From positions 522,516-586,515 of the forward strand of contig NZ_KZ454941.1 of the NCBI RefSeq assembly GCF_002797375.1: DNA of 64,000 bases. Reading direction: 5' to 3'. The stretch comes from Bacillus sp. FJAT-42315 (GTDB taxonomy: Bacteria > Bacillota > Bacilli > Bacillales > Domibacillaceae). Numbering within the stretch: the stretch's first letter is position 1; each line of letters starts with the position of its first letter. The position numbers and the translations under genes are program-made. Positions 33,503-42,186 of the stretch are shown in pieces. Under the pieces are notes generated by a model. It was not told the origin of the DNA. It worked only from the letters and a program-made list of their open reading frames with translations, and made no database searches.

Positions 33503-34996
33503 ATGGGGAAAAAAAGATTAGCAACATCCATCTTGACAAGTGCAGCAATGGCTTTTACATTATTCAGTTCAGTTCACGTACAAGCTACCGAACAATTAAG
33601 CTCGCAAGCTATTCAAGGAAGTTATGAAAAAGGCGAGCTTAACATTCAATTTCACCGCTTGCTGACAAAAACTGAGCGAGAAGTGATTTATCAAAAATAT
33701 GGATTAACAGAGAAGTCGACGTTGCAAAATGGACTCTTTGCTAATGTGACGATTGAAGATTATCACCAGCTAAAAGCGGTAGCGCAAGCGTTAGTGCAAG
33801 AGACAGAGATTGCTAGTGCGGAGCCGAATTATCATATGGCATCTGAATATAAACCAAATGACTCTTATTATGGTCGCCAATGGTTTCATTCAAAAATCAA
33901 TGCGCCTCATGCTTGGAACCGGACGCGTGGAAGCTCGCAATTAACAGTCGCGGTGATTGATGGTGGAGTCGATATGGGGCATCCGGAATTTAAAGGACGA
34001 CTAGTAAAGCCGTATAATGCGGTCACAAACAGTACAACGTTTCCACCGGATGACCATGGTACGCATGTAGCAGGGATTATTGGAGCCGCTATGGACGGTG
34101 CCGGTACAACTGGTGTTGCTCCAGGTGTGAAAATTATGCCGATCAATGTATTTGAAGGAGAATACGCTGAAAGCTATGACGTATCGAGAGCGATTATGTA
34201 TGCAGCTGATCAAGGTGCAGATGTGTTGAATTTAAGTTTTGGTACTTATGACTACAGTAGCATCGTGGAATATGCAGTCAATTACGCTTATAAGAAGGGA
34301 GCAGTTGTTGTTGCTGCTGCTGGAAATGAATCGACGAGTAAACCACTTTATCCAGCTTCCCATTCGAACGCCATTTCAGTAAGTGCGACAAATTCTAAGG
34401 ATAAAATCGCTTATTTTTCTAACTATGGTCGCTACATTGATGTGTCGGCACCTGGAGAAGACATCCTTTCTACGGTTATTGATGATTCATATGCCTATAT
34501 GGATGGCACGTCCATGGCCGCACCAGTGGTATCGGGAGAAGCAGCACTGATTTTATCGAAAAACCCGTTTTTAACGCCAAGTCAAGTGAAAAAAATGATC
34601 TACTCATCCACACGTGATTTAGGGAAAAAAGGGTGGGACTCATACTATGGAATCGGTCGAATTGACACTTATCAAGCACTTAAAATGACGAAGGAGCCAA
34701 TGGGAACGATCGTTCTTTCCTCTAAAGAATACACGGGCCAAAAGAATGTTAGAGCAGGTGTAGCGGTCTATGGAAATATGCGAGGAACAGTGTATGTGGA
34801 GGATGCGGCTGGAAATAATGTGAACACGTTAATTAGTAGCCAGCCACCGCAAAAAGGAGGCTTCGCTGTTTACTGGAACGGCAAGCTTCAAGACGGCTCT
34901 TATGCTCCACCAGGTGAGTATAAAATCGTGTTCCGAGTATCTGATAACCGTCAATCGATGATGAAGAAGGCGGCAGTCACAGTAGTTCAGAATTAA
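33503..34996 (+). CDS. Secreted subtilisin-family (S8) protease
   Basis: A 497-residue secreted serine protease: signal peptide (1-29, ending VQA), a prodomain to about 115, then the S8 domain with catalytic D153 (VIDGGVD), H185 (HGTHVAG) and S337 (GTSMAAP). The last about 95 residues look like a FlgD/Fn3-type Ig domain (GGFAVYWNGKLQDGSYAPPGEYKI). RBS GGGGG before ATG. Single gene with terminator; a role in feeding on external protein is likely. A second, longer S8 protease lies at 42187. Confidence 0.92.
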   Translation: MGKKRLATSILTSAAMAFTLFSSVHVQATEQLSSQAIQGSYEKGELNIQFHRLLTKTEREVIYQKYGLTEKSTLQNGLFANVTIEDYHQLKAVAQALVQETEIASAEPNYHMASEYKPNDSYYGRQWFHSKINAPHAWNRTRGSSQLTVAVIDGGVDMGHPEFKGRLVKPYNAVTNSTTFPPDDHGTHVAGIIGAAMDGAGTTGVAPGVKIMPINVFEGEYAESYDVSRAIMYAADQGADVLNLSFGTYDYSSIVEYAVNYAYKKGAVVVAAAGNESTSKPLYPASHSNAISVSATNSKDKIAYFSNYGRYIDVSAPGEDILSTVIDDSYAYMDGTSMAAPVVSGEAALILSKNPFLTPSQVKKMIYSSTRDLGKKGWDSYYGIGRIDTYQALKMTKEPMGTIVLSSKEYTGQKNVRAGVAVYGNMRGTVYVEDAAGNNVNTLISSQPPQKGGFAVYWNGKLQDGSYAPPGEYKIVFRVSDNRQSMMKKAAVTVVQN

Positions 34997-35002
34997 TAGT
35001 TT

Positions 35003-35036
35003 GGGCTGTCTCCTTTGTTTGGAGACAGCCCTTTAG
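35003..35036 (+). terminator. Terminator after the S8 protease
   Basis: GGGCTGTCTCC, 7-base loop, GGAGACAGCCC, TTTAGTTT. Confidence 0.85.
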
Positions 35037-35037
35037 T

Positions 35038-35136
35038 TTATTTTGCTATTTTGCGTTTGTTGAGTACTTTTTTAACGATCGGATAAACAACAGGGGCAAA
35101 TTTAATCGCAGCTTTCACAATCGACTTTATTTTCAC
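35038..35136 (-). CDS. Small cationic amphipathic peptide (32 aa)
   Basis: GTG start behind TGAGGTGACG at good spacing, then 32 residues beginning MKIKSIVKAAIKFAPVV: about eleven Lys/Arg, no acidic residue, with hydrophobic residues spaced as for an amphipathic helix. This resembles leaderless bacteriocin-like or membrane-active toxin peptides, and similar hypothetical proteins occur in Bacillus as I recall. No immunity or antisense partner is visible. Real gene likely; function guessed. Confidence 0.5.
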   Translation of the reverse strand: MKIKSIVKAAIKFAPVVYPIVKKVLNKRKIAK

Positions 35137-35282
35137 TTTTTCGTCACCTCACTACTATTTTCCCTGAATAGGACGGCTCTAAACAATAAAATTCGAGCAT
35201 AGTATTCTTAATTCCTGTTATAATGAAGGCAGATTCGGGTAAATTTATTATTAATTAAAGGTAAAGGAAGGATTTATTATAT

Positions 35283-36143
35283 ATGACGAACTTACAAGCT
35301 GGAACGATTCGTACGCTTGAGGTGAAAAACGAAGCGCCATTTGGCTGGTTTTTAACAGATGGCGAGGAAAGTGTATTGTTACATCACTCGGAAATGACGG
35401 ATGACTTTGATCCGGATGCCTTAATCGAGGTGTTTTTATTCCAAGATCATCAAGGGCGACTTGCCGCTACGATGAAGAAGCCACTAATCACTTTAGACAA
35501 CTACGCTTGGGTTGAAGTCGTTGGTGTCGAAGAAAAGCTTGGCGTATTCGTCTCAATTGGGATTACAAAAGACATGCTTGTATCAGTAGATGATTTGCCA
35601 TTTATGTTCTCGGTTCGCCCGATGGTTGGCGATCTTCTCTACTGTACGCTGAAGCTTGATCGTAACGACCGTTTATTTGCGAAACCAGCAACAGAAGAAG
35701 TGATGCAGGAGCAATTCGCAACCGCTTCTAAAAAGGATTTCAATAAAGATATTACTGGTATTGTGTACCGCGCAACAAAAGCGGGTACATTTATCATTAC
35801 CGCTGAAGGCTATCGTGGCTTCATTCACGATTCTCAGCGTAAAGTAGAGCCACGCCTCGGTCAAAAAGTTGATGGTCGAATCGTTGACGTCAAAGAAGAC
35901 GGTTCTGTTAACGTGTCTCTTCTAGGGCGTCGACAAGAAGTACAACAGGATGACGCCGAAGACATCTATGAGTATCTTGTGCAACGCGGCGGTTCCATGC
36001 CGTATAGCGACAAAAGCTTGCCAGAAGAAATTGAAAGTCGCTTCGGCCTAAGCAAAGGCGCCTTCAAAAGAGCCCTTGGTAAGCTAATGAAAGAAAGAAG
36101 AGTGTATCAAGAGGACGGTTGGACTCGTATCGTAAAAGAATAA
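35283..36143 (+). CDS. S1-domain RNA-binding protein, CvfB/YitL family
   Basis: A 286-residue cytosolic protein with tandem S1-like OB folds (residues 1-62, 63-140, 145-215) and a C-terminal winged helix (EEIESRFGLSKGAFKRALGKLMKERRVYQEDGW). This is the CvfB architecture (S. aureus virulence regulator B; B. subtilis YitL), an RNA-binding regulator. RBS AAGGAAGG. A TATAAT near 35217 suggests a single-gene promoter. Confidence 0.9.
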   Translation: MTNLQAGTIRTLEVKNEAPFGWFLTDGEESVLLHHSEMTDDFDPDALIEVFLFQDHQGRLAATMKKPLITLDNYAWVEVVGVEEKLGVFVSIGITKDMLVSVDDLPFMFSVRPMVGDLLYCTLKLDRNDRLFAKPATEEVMQEQFATASKKDFNKDITGIVYRATKAGTFIITAEGYRGFIHDSQRKVEPRLGQKVDGRIVDVKEDGSVNVSLLGRRQEVQQDDAEDIYEYLVQRGGSMPYSDKSLPEEIESRFGLSKGAFKRALGKLMKERRVYQEDGWTRIVKE

Positions 36144-36155
36144 TAGCAAGCGGGC

Positions 36156-36183
36156 TGTCGGGGAAATCCTCGGCAGTTTTTTG
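36156..36183 (+). terminator. Terminator after cvfB-like gene
   Basis: GGCTGTCGGGG...CCTCGGCAG with T6. Confidence 0.7.
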
Positions 36184-36215
36184 TGCCTAGCATGGGGGGT
36201 GTCATCATTTACTAA

Positions 36216-36246
36216 ACAAAAAAGCCGCCCGAGGGCAGCCTTTTAT
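36216..36246 (-). terminator. Terminator of the uracil permease gene
   Basis: On the minus strand GGCTGCCC/GGGCGGC with T6; overlaps the stop codon. Confidence 0.75.
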
Positions 36247-37511
36247 TCATAGTCATTAGAGAGTTTGAGTTTATCAATAATCGTGAAGAATACACTTAGT
36301 AAAATGGCAACTACGGTCGCTAACGCCATTCCTTTTAAGGCAAAGCTTTCGCCAAATGTTAGAGAGGCACCACTTAAACCGATTACGAGTACAACCGTTG
36401 TTAAAATCATGTTTGTCGCTTTTGAATAATCTACTTTGGATTCAACGAGCATGCGTAGACCTGAAACGGCAATGACACCAAACAATAGGAGTGAGATGCC
36501 GCCCATGACAGCTGTTGGAATCGTAGAGATCAGCGCTGCTAGCTTGCCGACGAAAGATAAAATGATCGCCATGACAGCGGCGCCACCGATGACCCATGTG
36601 GAATATACTTTCGTTAAGGCGAGGACTCCGATATTTTCACCGTATGTTGTATTCGGTGTTGAGCCGACAAATCCGGAAATGACGGTCGAAATCCCGTTAC
36701 CTAGGAGCGAAACGCCAAGTCCTGGTTTTTTCATTAAGTCGCGCTTGACAATATTTTCTGTTACGACTAGATGACCGATATGTTCAGCAATGACTACAAG
36801 TGCTGCTGGAATAATAATCGCCATGCTAGCTAAGTCGAACTCAGGTTTGTAAAAATCCGGTAGGGCGAACCATTTAGCGTCACGAACCGGTTGAAAATCA
36901 ACCAATCCATAAAAATAAGCAATAATATAGCCGGAAACAATCCCAATCAAAATGGGGATAATTTTCATAAAGCCTCTAAACATTACATTTCCGATAATCG
37001 TAATCCCGAGTGTCAATAGTGACACGGTAATTGTAGCTGAATCAGGTGTCCACGGTTTTGTTGGGTCTGGGTTAATGAGGCCTGCCATTTGAGCAGCTAC
37101 TGGGACAAGCTCAAGCCCGATAACAGCAACAATCGCTCCCATTGCTGCAGGAGGGAACACGACATCAATCCATTTCGTCCCGACAAAGCGAATGAGTAAA
37201 GCAACAAGAATAAAAATAATTCCGACAGCGATAAATCCACCAAGAGCGGCACCATATCCTTTATCCGCTAACACAATCGTAACTGGGGAGATAAAGGCAA
37301 AGCTAGAACCGAGATAAGCAGGGATTTGTCCTTTACATAACGCGAGATAAATCAGCGTTCCAATGCCGTTCATTAATAAAATCGTCGCTGGATTCACACC
37401 GAAAAGAATCGGTACAAGAACCGTCGAACCGAACATCGCAAACAAATGCTGCAAACTAAGCGGAATCATTGCTAACGCTGGTGGCCGTTCATCAACTTGA
37501 TAAGTGCGCAT
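36243..37511 (-). CDS. Uracil permease (NCS2 family)
   Basis: A 422-residue permease with about 14 helices of the UraA/PyrP type: LSLQHLFAMFGSTVLVPIL, the half-helix segment AYLGSSFAFISP, AEHIGHLVVTENIV with the conserved Glu, and STPNTTYGENIG. It imports uracil with protons. It is not in a pyrimidine operon here, and I saw no PyrR-binding attenuator (ARUCCNGNGAGGYU) upstream, so control differs from B. subtilis pyrP. RBS AAAGGAGAG. Confidence 0.9.
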   Translation of the reverse strand: MRTYQVDERPPALAMIPLSLQHLFAMFGSTVLVPILFGVNPATILLMNGIGTLIYLALCKGQIPAYLGSSFAFISPVTIVLADKGYGAALGGFIAVGIIFILVALLIRFVGTKWIDVVFPPAAMGAIVAVIGLELVPVAAQMAGLINPDPTKPWTPDSATITVSLLTLGITIIGNVMFRGFMKIIPILIGIVSGYIIAYFYGLVDFQPVRDAKWFALPDFYKPEFDLASMAIIIPAALVVIAEHIGHLVVTENIVKRDLMKKPGLGVSLLGNGISTVISGFVGSTPNTTYGENIGVLALTKVYSTWVIGGAAVMAIILSFVGKLAALISTIPTAVMGGISLLLFGVIAVSGLRMLVESKVDYSKATNMILTTVVLVIGLSGASLTFGESFALKGMALATVVAILLSVFFTIIDKLKLSNDYE

Positions 37512-37601
37512 ACAAACTCTCCTTTAAACATAATATTGAACACAAATTGATCATATTATACAGCAACGTCCGACAGCTTTCTACATAAATTTATTTATTT
37601 T

Positions 37602-37656
37602 TAAAAAACAAAAACAGCGTTGCGAAAGCTAAAGCTCTACAACGCTGTTTTTGTTA
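37602..37656 (-). terminator. Terminator between alanine symporter and uracil permease
   Basis: Thirteen-base arms AAAAACAGCGTTG/CAACGCTGTTTTT; T-rich on both flanks. Confidence 0.8.
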
Positions 37657-37674
37657 TTGGTTAATATTCAGAAA

Positions 37675-37731
37675 CGGCTGCTTCTGCTTTTCTTTGTCCA
37701 GCTACAGGCGCTAGCGACTTTCGCTTTTCCA
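37675..37731 (-). repeat. Dispersed repeat, short copy
   Basis: On the minus strand AAAAGCGAAAG...GCGCCTGTAGCTGGACAAA...GAAAAGCAGAAG. It corresponds to the two ends of the 7743-7903 element with the middle (about 110 bp) missing. It lies directly after the stop codon of the symporter gene, as the long copy lies after a stop codon. Confidence 0.6.
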
Positions 37732-37732
37732 T

Positions 37733-39136
37733 TTAACTTACTTTTTTGTTTTCTCCTTTGTACGCTTTTGTTTGAAAAAAGTCGTTTGTTTCTTTGACGA
37801 TGACTTTGGAAAGGAGTAAGATGCCGACTAAGTTTGGAATCATCATAAGAGCGTTGGCCATGTCGGCGAATGCCCAAACGGTTGTTAAGCTTGCAATAGC
37901 CCCGATCCCTGTGGCTGTTACGTATACGATACGGTAAGCAGAGATGTATTTTAATCCAGCGATGTATTCGAAGCATTTTTCTCCGTACATGTACCAGCCA
38001 ACGATAGTTGAGAATCCGAAGAAGATAACGGATAGAGAAACGATCCATTCACCAGCCGTACCAAGAACAGAACCAAAGGCTGCGGTTGTTAATGCCCCAC
38101 CTTCAAGGTTCGCATTGTGAGTGACACCGGAAAGCGTTCCACCTGTGGGGTCCCAAAAACCTGTCATTAAAAGAACGAGACCTGTCATGGTACAAACGAT
38201 AATCGTCACAATAAATGTCCCTGTCATCGCAACGAGTGCTTGTTTCACTGGGTGATCAGCACGAGCATTTCCAGCGATTAAGGCAGCGGTACCAAGACCT
38301 GCTTCGTTCGAGAAAATCCCTTTTGATACTCCATTGCGAATCGCTTCAGCTACAACGACTCCTGCAAAACCGCCAACAGCAGAAATTGGGTTGAAAGCAT
38401 GATGGAAGATTAATTGAAAAGAAGGAATAATTTGATCGTAGTTGATGCTGATAATTAGTAAAGATCCACCGATATAAAGCGCCGCCATAATGGGGACAAA
38501 AAATCCAGCTACTGTACTAATGCGTTGAATTCCACCGAAAATGATTAAAGCCGTTAATACGACAAGGATGATTCCGGTGATCCATCCATTGATATGGAAA
38601 TTTTTCAGCATGACATCAGCAATTGTATTGGATTGTACACTGTTCCCGATCCCTAATGCAGCGAATGCCCCAAACATTGCGAATGCCATCGCTAACCATT
38701 TCCATTTACGGCCGAGCCCTCGCTCGATATAGTACATCGGCCCGCCGGAGTATTCCCCATTGGCGTTTTTGACACGGTATTTCATTGCTAGTAAAGCTTC
38801 CGCATACTTCGTCGCCATTCCTAAGAGGCCAACGACCCACATCCAAAAAATTGCCCCAGGTCCACCAAGTGTAACGGCAGTAGCTACCCCAGCGATATTC
38901 CCGTTTCCAATGGTCGCAGCAAGTGCCGTCATTAAGGCTTTGAAGTTACTTACATCACCTTCTGCCTTTGCATCCTCTTCTTTTTCTTTAGAAAACGCTA
39001 GCTTGAAAGCGTAAAGCAAGCGGTGAAACTGTAATCCTTTCAGAAGAAAAGTAAGAAAGACACCGGTACCGACTAGCAGTATTAAACTTGGTGTTCCCCA
39101 GAGCACGCTATTAATCTTTTGTAAAACTTCTAACAC
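37733..39136 (-). CDS. Sodium:alanine symporter (AGCS family)
   Basis: A 467-residue symporter with about 11 helices: LTFLLKGLQFHRL, the substrate region ATIGNGNIAGVATAVTLGGPGAIFWMW, the GGPMYYIERGLG motif and EAGLGTAALIAGNA. It is like B. subtilis AlsT/YrbD and imports alanine, glycine or glutamine with sodium. A perfect cre-like palindrome lies 48 bp upstream of the start, so catabolite control by CcpA is likely. Confidence 0.92.
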   Translation of the reverse strand: MLEVLQKINSVLWGTPSLILLVGTGVFLTFLLKGLQFHRLLYAFKLAFSKEKEEDAKAEGDVSNFKALMTALAATIGNGNIAGVATAVTLGGPGAIFWMWVVGLLGMATKYAEALLAMKYRVKNANGEYSGGPMYYIERGLGRKWKWLAMAFAMFGAFAALGIGNSVQSNTIADVMLKNFHINGWITGIILVVLTALIIFGGIQRISTVAGFFVPIMAALYIGGSLLIISINYDQIIPSFQLIFHHAFNPISAVGGFAGVVVAEAIRNGVSKGIFSNEAGLGTAALIAGNARADHPVKQALVAMTGTFIVTIIVCTMTGLVLLMTGFWDPTGGTLSGVTHNANLEGGALTTAAFGSVLGTAGEWIVSLSVIFFGFSTIVGWYMYGEKCFEYIAGLKYISAYRIVYVTATGIGAIASLTTVWAFADMANALMMIPNLVGILLLSKVIVKETNDFFQTKAYKGENKKVS

Positions 39137-39183
39137 CTTTCATCTCCCCCTTTGTTGAGATATTTTTCTAATATTACGATAAT

Positions 39184-39197
39184 TGAAAACGTTTTCA
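39184..39197. promoter_or_regulatory. cre-like site (CcpA)
   Basis: TGAAAACGTTTTCA, a perfect palindrome that fits the cre consensus TGWAANCGNTNWCA, 48 bp upstream of the alanine symporter start codon. Confidence 0.7.
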
Positions 39198-39496
39198 GTA
39201 TGTTGGTAAATATATTTTAACATTTCGAAAAAACTAGACAATTGTCGAAAAACAAAAAAGAAAACATTTTACTTTGTCGAAATTAACAACTAAAGCTCTT
39301 TTATTATATCAAAATGTTAAAAATCCGCCACTAAAACTATAGAAGTTATAAAATTGGAAAGATTCAATATTGAAGAAAACTTTGCTACTGCTGGGGAGAA
39401 AGTAAATTTTTTTATCTCGAAGAATTTGATCACTATTTCACATAATATTATTCAAACAATAAATATTCTCTCGATAAAACCCAAGAAAAAACCTTA

Positions 39497-39539
39497 AATG
39501 CGAACGAAAAATAAAAAAGATAAAAAAATGTTCGCTTTT
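39497..39539. promoter_or_regulatory. PurBox-like pair upstream of serC
   Basis: AAATGCGAACGAA (39497-39509) and, on the other strand, AAAAGCGAACATT (39527-39539) are inverted and separated by 17 bp. The PurR PurBox is AWWWCCGAACWWT in inverted pairs with 16-17 bp between. The second box matches 12 of 13 and the first 10 of 13; both have G for the first C. Confidence 0.5.
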
Positions 39540-39612
39540 GAAGAATGCGATAAAATCAGTTTTGTAAGCGTTAACAAGGTGGAATCCGGCTTTGGTCTTG
39601 GTTTTCTTCCTC

Positions 39613-39641
39613 TTGATAAGTAGGTGTTTATAATTTATAAT
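39613..39641 (+). promoter_or_regulatory. Sigma-A promoter of serC-serA
   Basis: TTGATA, 17 bp, TATAAT, 64 bp before the serC start codon. Confidence 0.7.
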
Positions 39642-39704
39642 TCATTGATATTAATACGTGTAAATTTTCTGATATACAAATAAGAAACGAATGAGGGTGT
39701 TAAC

Positions 39705-40787
39705 ATGGAAAGAGTGTATAATTTTTCAGCGGGCCCTTCTATGCTTCCGCTACCAGTGTTGGAAAAAGCTCAAAAGGAATTGGTCAATTATGCTGATTCT
39801 GGCATGTCTGTAATGGAGTTAAGCCATCGTTCGGGCTTATTTACAGATATTATTACGAAAGCGGAGCAATTGCTTCGTGAACTAATGAACATTCCAGAGA
39901 ATTATAAGGTGCTATTTATCCAAGGTGGAGCTTCTCAACAATTTGCGATGATTCCAATGAACTTATTACGCAACAGTGGAAAAGCAGATTATGTGAATAC
40001 AGGATCTTGGTCTAAAAAGGCGATTAAAGAAGCGAAGAAGTACGGTGAAGTTCGCGTCATCGCTTCCTCCGAAGACGAAAACTTCAGCTACATTCCAGCG
40101 ATTGATGCAAGCATGATCGATCCAGAAGCTGATTATGTACATATCACAACTAATAACACAATAGAAGGAACAGCTTTCACGCAAATTCCTGATACAGGAA
40201 ATGTTCCTCTTGTCGCGGATATGTCTTCTAACATTTTATCGGAAGAAATTGATGTGTCGAAGTTTGGTTTGATTTATGCGGGCGCGCAAAAGAACATCGG
40301 CCCGGCTGGATTAACGGTTGTTATTATTCGCGAAGATTTAATTGGCTTTGCGAAAGAAGACGTTCCAACGATGCTTGATTACAAAACGCATAGTGAGAGC
40401 GGCTCTTTATACAACACACCTCCGACTTATGGCATTTATATGGCAAAGCTTGTATTTGAATGGTTAACAGAGCTTGGCGGTTTGAAAGCAATGGAGAAGA
40501 TCAACCGTGAAAAGGCGGAGATTTTATACAGCTTCTTAGAGGAATCTGAAATGTTTGCTTCTCCTGTGAAAAAAGATAGCCGTTCAATCATGAATATTCC
40601 TTTCGTTTCACCATCAGCAGAATTAGATGCGGCGTTTGTGAAGGAAGCAAAAGCAGCAGGTTTAGAAACGTTAAAAGGCCATCGCTCTGTCGGTGGGATG
40701 AGAGCAAGTATTTATAATGCGATGCCAGTTGAGGGCGTGCAAGCACTTGTAGACTTTATGAAACAATTCGAAAGCAAACATAAGTAA
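39705..40787 (+). CDS. serC: Phosphoserine aminotransferase
   Basis: A 360-residue PLP enzyme that makes O-phosphoserine from 3-phosphohydroxypyruvate and glutamate. Seen: [18 protein letters not shown] at the N-terminus, IQGGASQQF, the PLP Lys in [12 protein letters not shown] and the C-terminal [27 protein letters not shown]. First gene of an operon with serA 17 bases downstream. A PurBox-like pair upstream suggests a link to purine/one-carbon demand. Confidence 0.95.
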   Translation: MERVYNFSAGPSMLPLPVLEKAQKELVNYADSGMSVMELSHRSGLFTDIITKAEQLLRELMNIPENYKVLFIQGGASQQFAMIPMNLLRNSGKADYVNTGSWSKKAIKEAKKYGEVRVIASSEDENFSYIPAIDASMIDPEADYVHITTNNTIEGTAFTQIPDTGNVPLVADMSSNILSEEIDVSKFGLIYAGAQKNIGPAGLTVVIIREDLIGFAKEDVPTMLDYKTHSESGSLYNTPPTYGIYMAKLVFEWLTELGGLKAMEKINREKAEILYSFLEESEMFASPVKKDSRSIMNIPFVSPSAELDAAFVKEAKAAGLETLKGHRSVGGMRASIYNAMPVEGVQALVDFMKQFESKHK

Positions 40788-40804
40788 AAGGGGAGACCAT
40801 AACC

Positions 40805-41980
40805 GTGTATACAATTAAAACATTAAACAATATCGCCGAATGTGGCTTAAATGTATTCAATAAAGACGCTTTTACGATTGATAACGATAGTGTAAATCCA
40901 GATGCGATTGTACTTCGCAGCTTCAATATGCACAACATGGAGATTGACGAAAACACGAAAGCAATCGCTCGTGCCGGAGCTGGTGTTAACAATATTCCAG
41001 TAGAAGCTTGCACAGAGCGCGGAATCGTTGTATTTAACACGCCAGGCGCTAATGCCAATGCGGTAAAAGAGCTAGTTCTTACGACGTTAATGGCATCTTC
41101 TCGTAACTTATTTGCTGGTGTAGAATGGACGAAAACATTAGCTGGCAAGGGCGATGAAGTGCCGAAGCTTGTTGAAGCAGGCAAGAAGCAATTTGCCGGA
41201 AAAGAAATTAAAGGAAAAACATTAGGTGTCATCGGATTAGGTGCGATTGGAGCACTTGTAGCTAATGATGCACTTGATCTTGATATGGATGTTATTGGGT
41301 TTGATCCATTCATCTCTGTTGATACAGCTTGGAATCTTTCTCGTAACGTGCAACGTGCGATGACGATGGATCAGTTGTTTGCAGTAGCTGACTACATTAC
41401 TGTGCACGTGCCATTAACAGAAAATACGAAAGGCATGTTCAATGAAGAATCTTTCGGTATGATGAAGCCAGGTGTTCATATTTTGAACTTCTCTCGCGGT
41501 GAGCTAGTGAACGAAGAAGATATGGCTGTAGCAATTGAAAAAGGTATTGTAGGCAAATATATTACAGACTTCCCGAACGAAAATATCTTAAAAATGAACA
41601 ATGTCGTACCAATTCCTCACCTTGGAGCATCTACTAAGGAATCAGAAGAGAATTGTGCGATTATGGCTTCTCGTCAAGTGAAGGAATATTTGGAAACAGG
41701 AAATATCAAAAACTCTGTTAACTTACCGAACGCGTCCCTACCTTTCGCAGGCAAACGTCGCGTAACAGCGTTCCATAAAAACGTACCGAACATGGTAGGA
41801 CAAATTACGGGCGCTTTATCTGAATACAACTTAAACATTGCTGACATGGTAAATAGAAGTAGAGGCGACTACGCTTATACGATTATTGATATTGATAATA
41901 AAGTAAACGGCGACGTCATCCCTGGCTTACAAGAAAAAATGAGCAAAATCGATGGAATGGTAACGTTCCGCGTGATTTAA
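40805..41980 (+). CDS. serA: D-3-phosphoglycerate dehydrogenase
   Basis: A 391-residue NAD-dependent dehydrogenase, first step of serine synthesis. Seen: the N-terminal substrate domain with RAGAGVNNIPVEACTERGI, the Rossmann motif GLGAIGALVA, catalytic Arg in SRGELVNEED, the Glu in DFPNENIL and His in HLGAST. A C-terminal ACT domain (VPNMVGQITGALSEYNLNIADMVNRSRGDYAYTI) would bind serine. It is the short type without the extra ASB domain of B. subtilis SerA (525 residues). GTG start with AAAGGGGAG. Confidence 0.93.
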   Translation: MYTIKTLNNIAECGLNVFNKDAFTIDNDSVNPDAIVLRSFNMHNMEIDENTKAIARAGAGVNNIPVEACTERGIVVFNTPGANANAVKELVLTTLMASSRNLFAGVEWTKTLAGKGDEVPKLVEAGKKQFAGKEIKGKTLGVIGLGAIGALVANDALDLDMDVIGFDPFISVDTAWNLSRNVQRAMTMDQLFAVADYITVHVPLTENTKGMFNEESFGMMKPGVHILNFSRGELVNEEDMAVAIEKGIVGKYITDFPNENILKMNNVVPIPHLGASTKESEENCAIMASRQVKEYLETGNIKNSVNLPNASLPFAGKRRVTAFHKNVPNMVGQITGALSEYNLNIADMVNRSRGDYAYTIIDIDNKVNGDVIPGLQEKMSKIDGMVTFRVI

Positions 41981-42001
41981 TCGCTGTTATATCATGTAAA
42001 G

Positions 42002-42063
42002 GCCTGACTCTAACTATTCAATCTTTAAGTAGATTGGGTGGATAAGAGTCAGGCTTTTTATTT
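42002..42063 (+). terminator. Terminator of serC-serA
   Basis: GCCTGACTCT...AGAGTCAGGC followed by TTTTTA. Confidence 0.8.
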
Positions 42064-42186
42064 TTGAAATGTTACTATTGTTTAACTTTTGATTAAATTT
42101 ATTACAAAAATATTAAAAAAATGAAACTTTTTTGTAACTCATACGTTAAGATAAAGGTAAGCAAAAACAGCAGGAGGGTTATGTTC

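Larger units (their letters stand above)
39137..39704. other. Divergent control region of symporter and serC
   Basis: No gene in these 568 bases. From left: a cre-like site for the symporter, an AT-rich stretch, a PurBox-like pair and a sigma-A promoter for serC-serA. Confidence 0.6.

Noticed and set aside
37512-37606. Possible PyrR attenuator before the uracil permease
   Set aside because: No ARUCCNGNGAGGYU binding loop and no antiterminator/terminator pair; the only hairpin belongs to the end of the upstream gene.
38760-39014. Plus-strand frame inside the alanine symporter gene
   Set aside because: Shadow of the coding strand; low-complexity composition and no RBS.
39301-39704. Possible T-box or riboswitch before serC
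   Set aside because: No T-box sequence (TGGNACCGCG type), no specifier stem, no terminator before serC.
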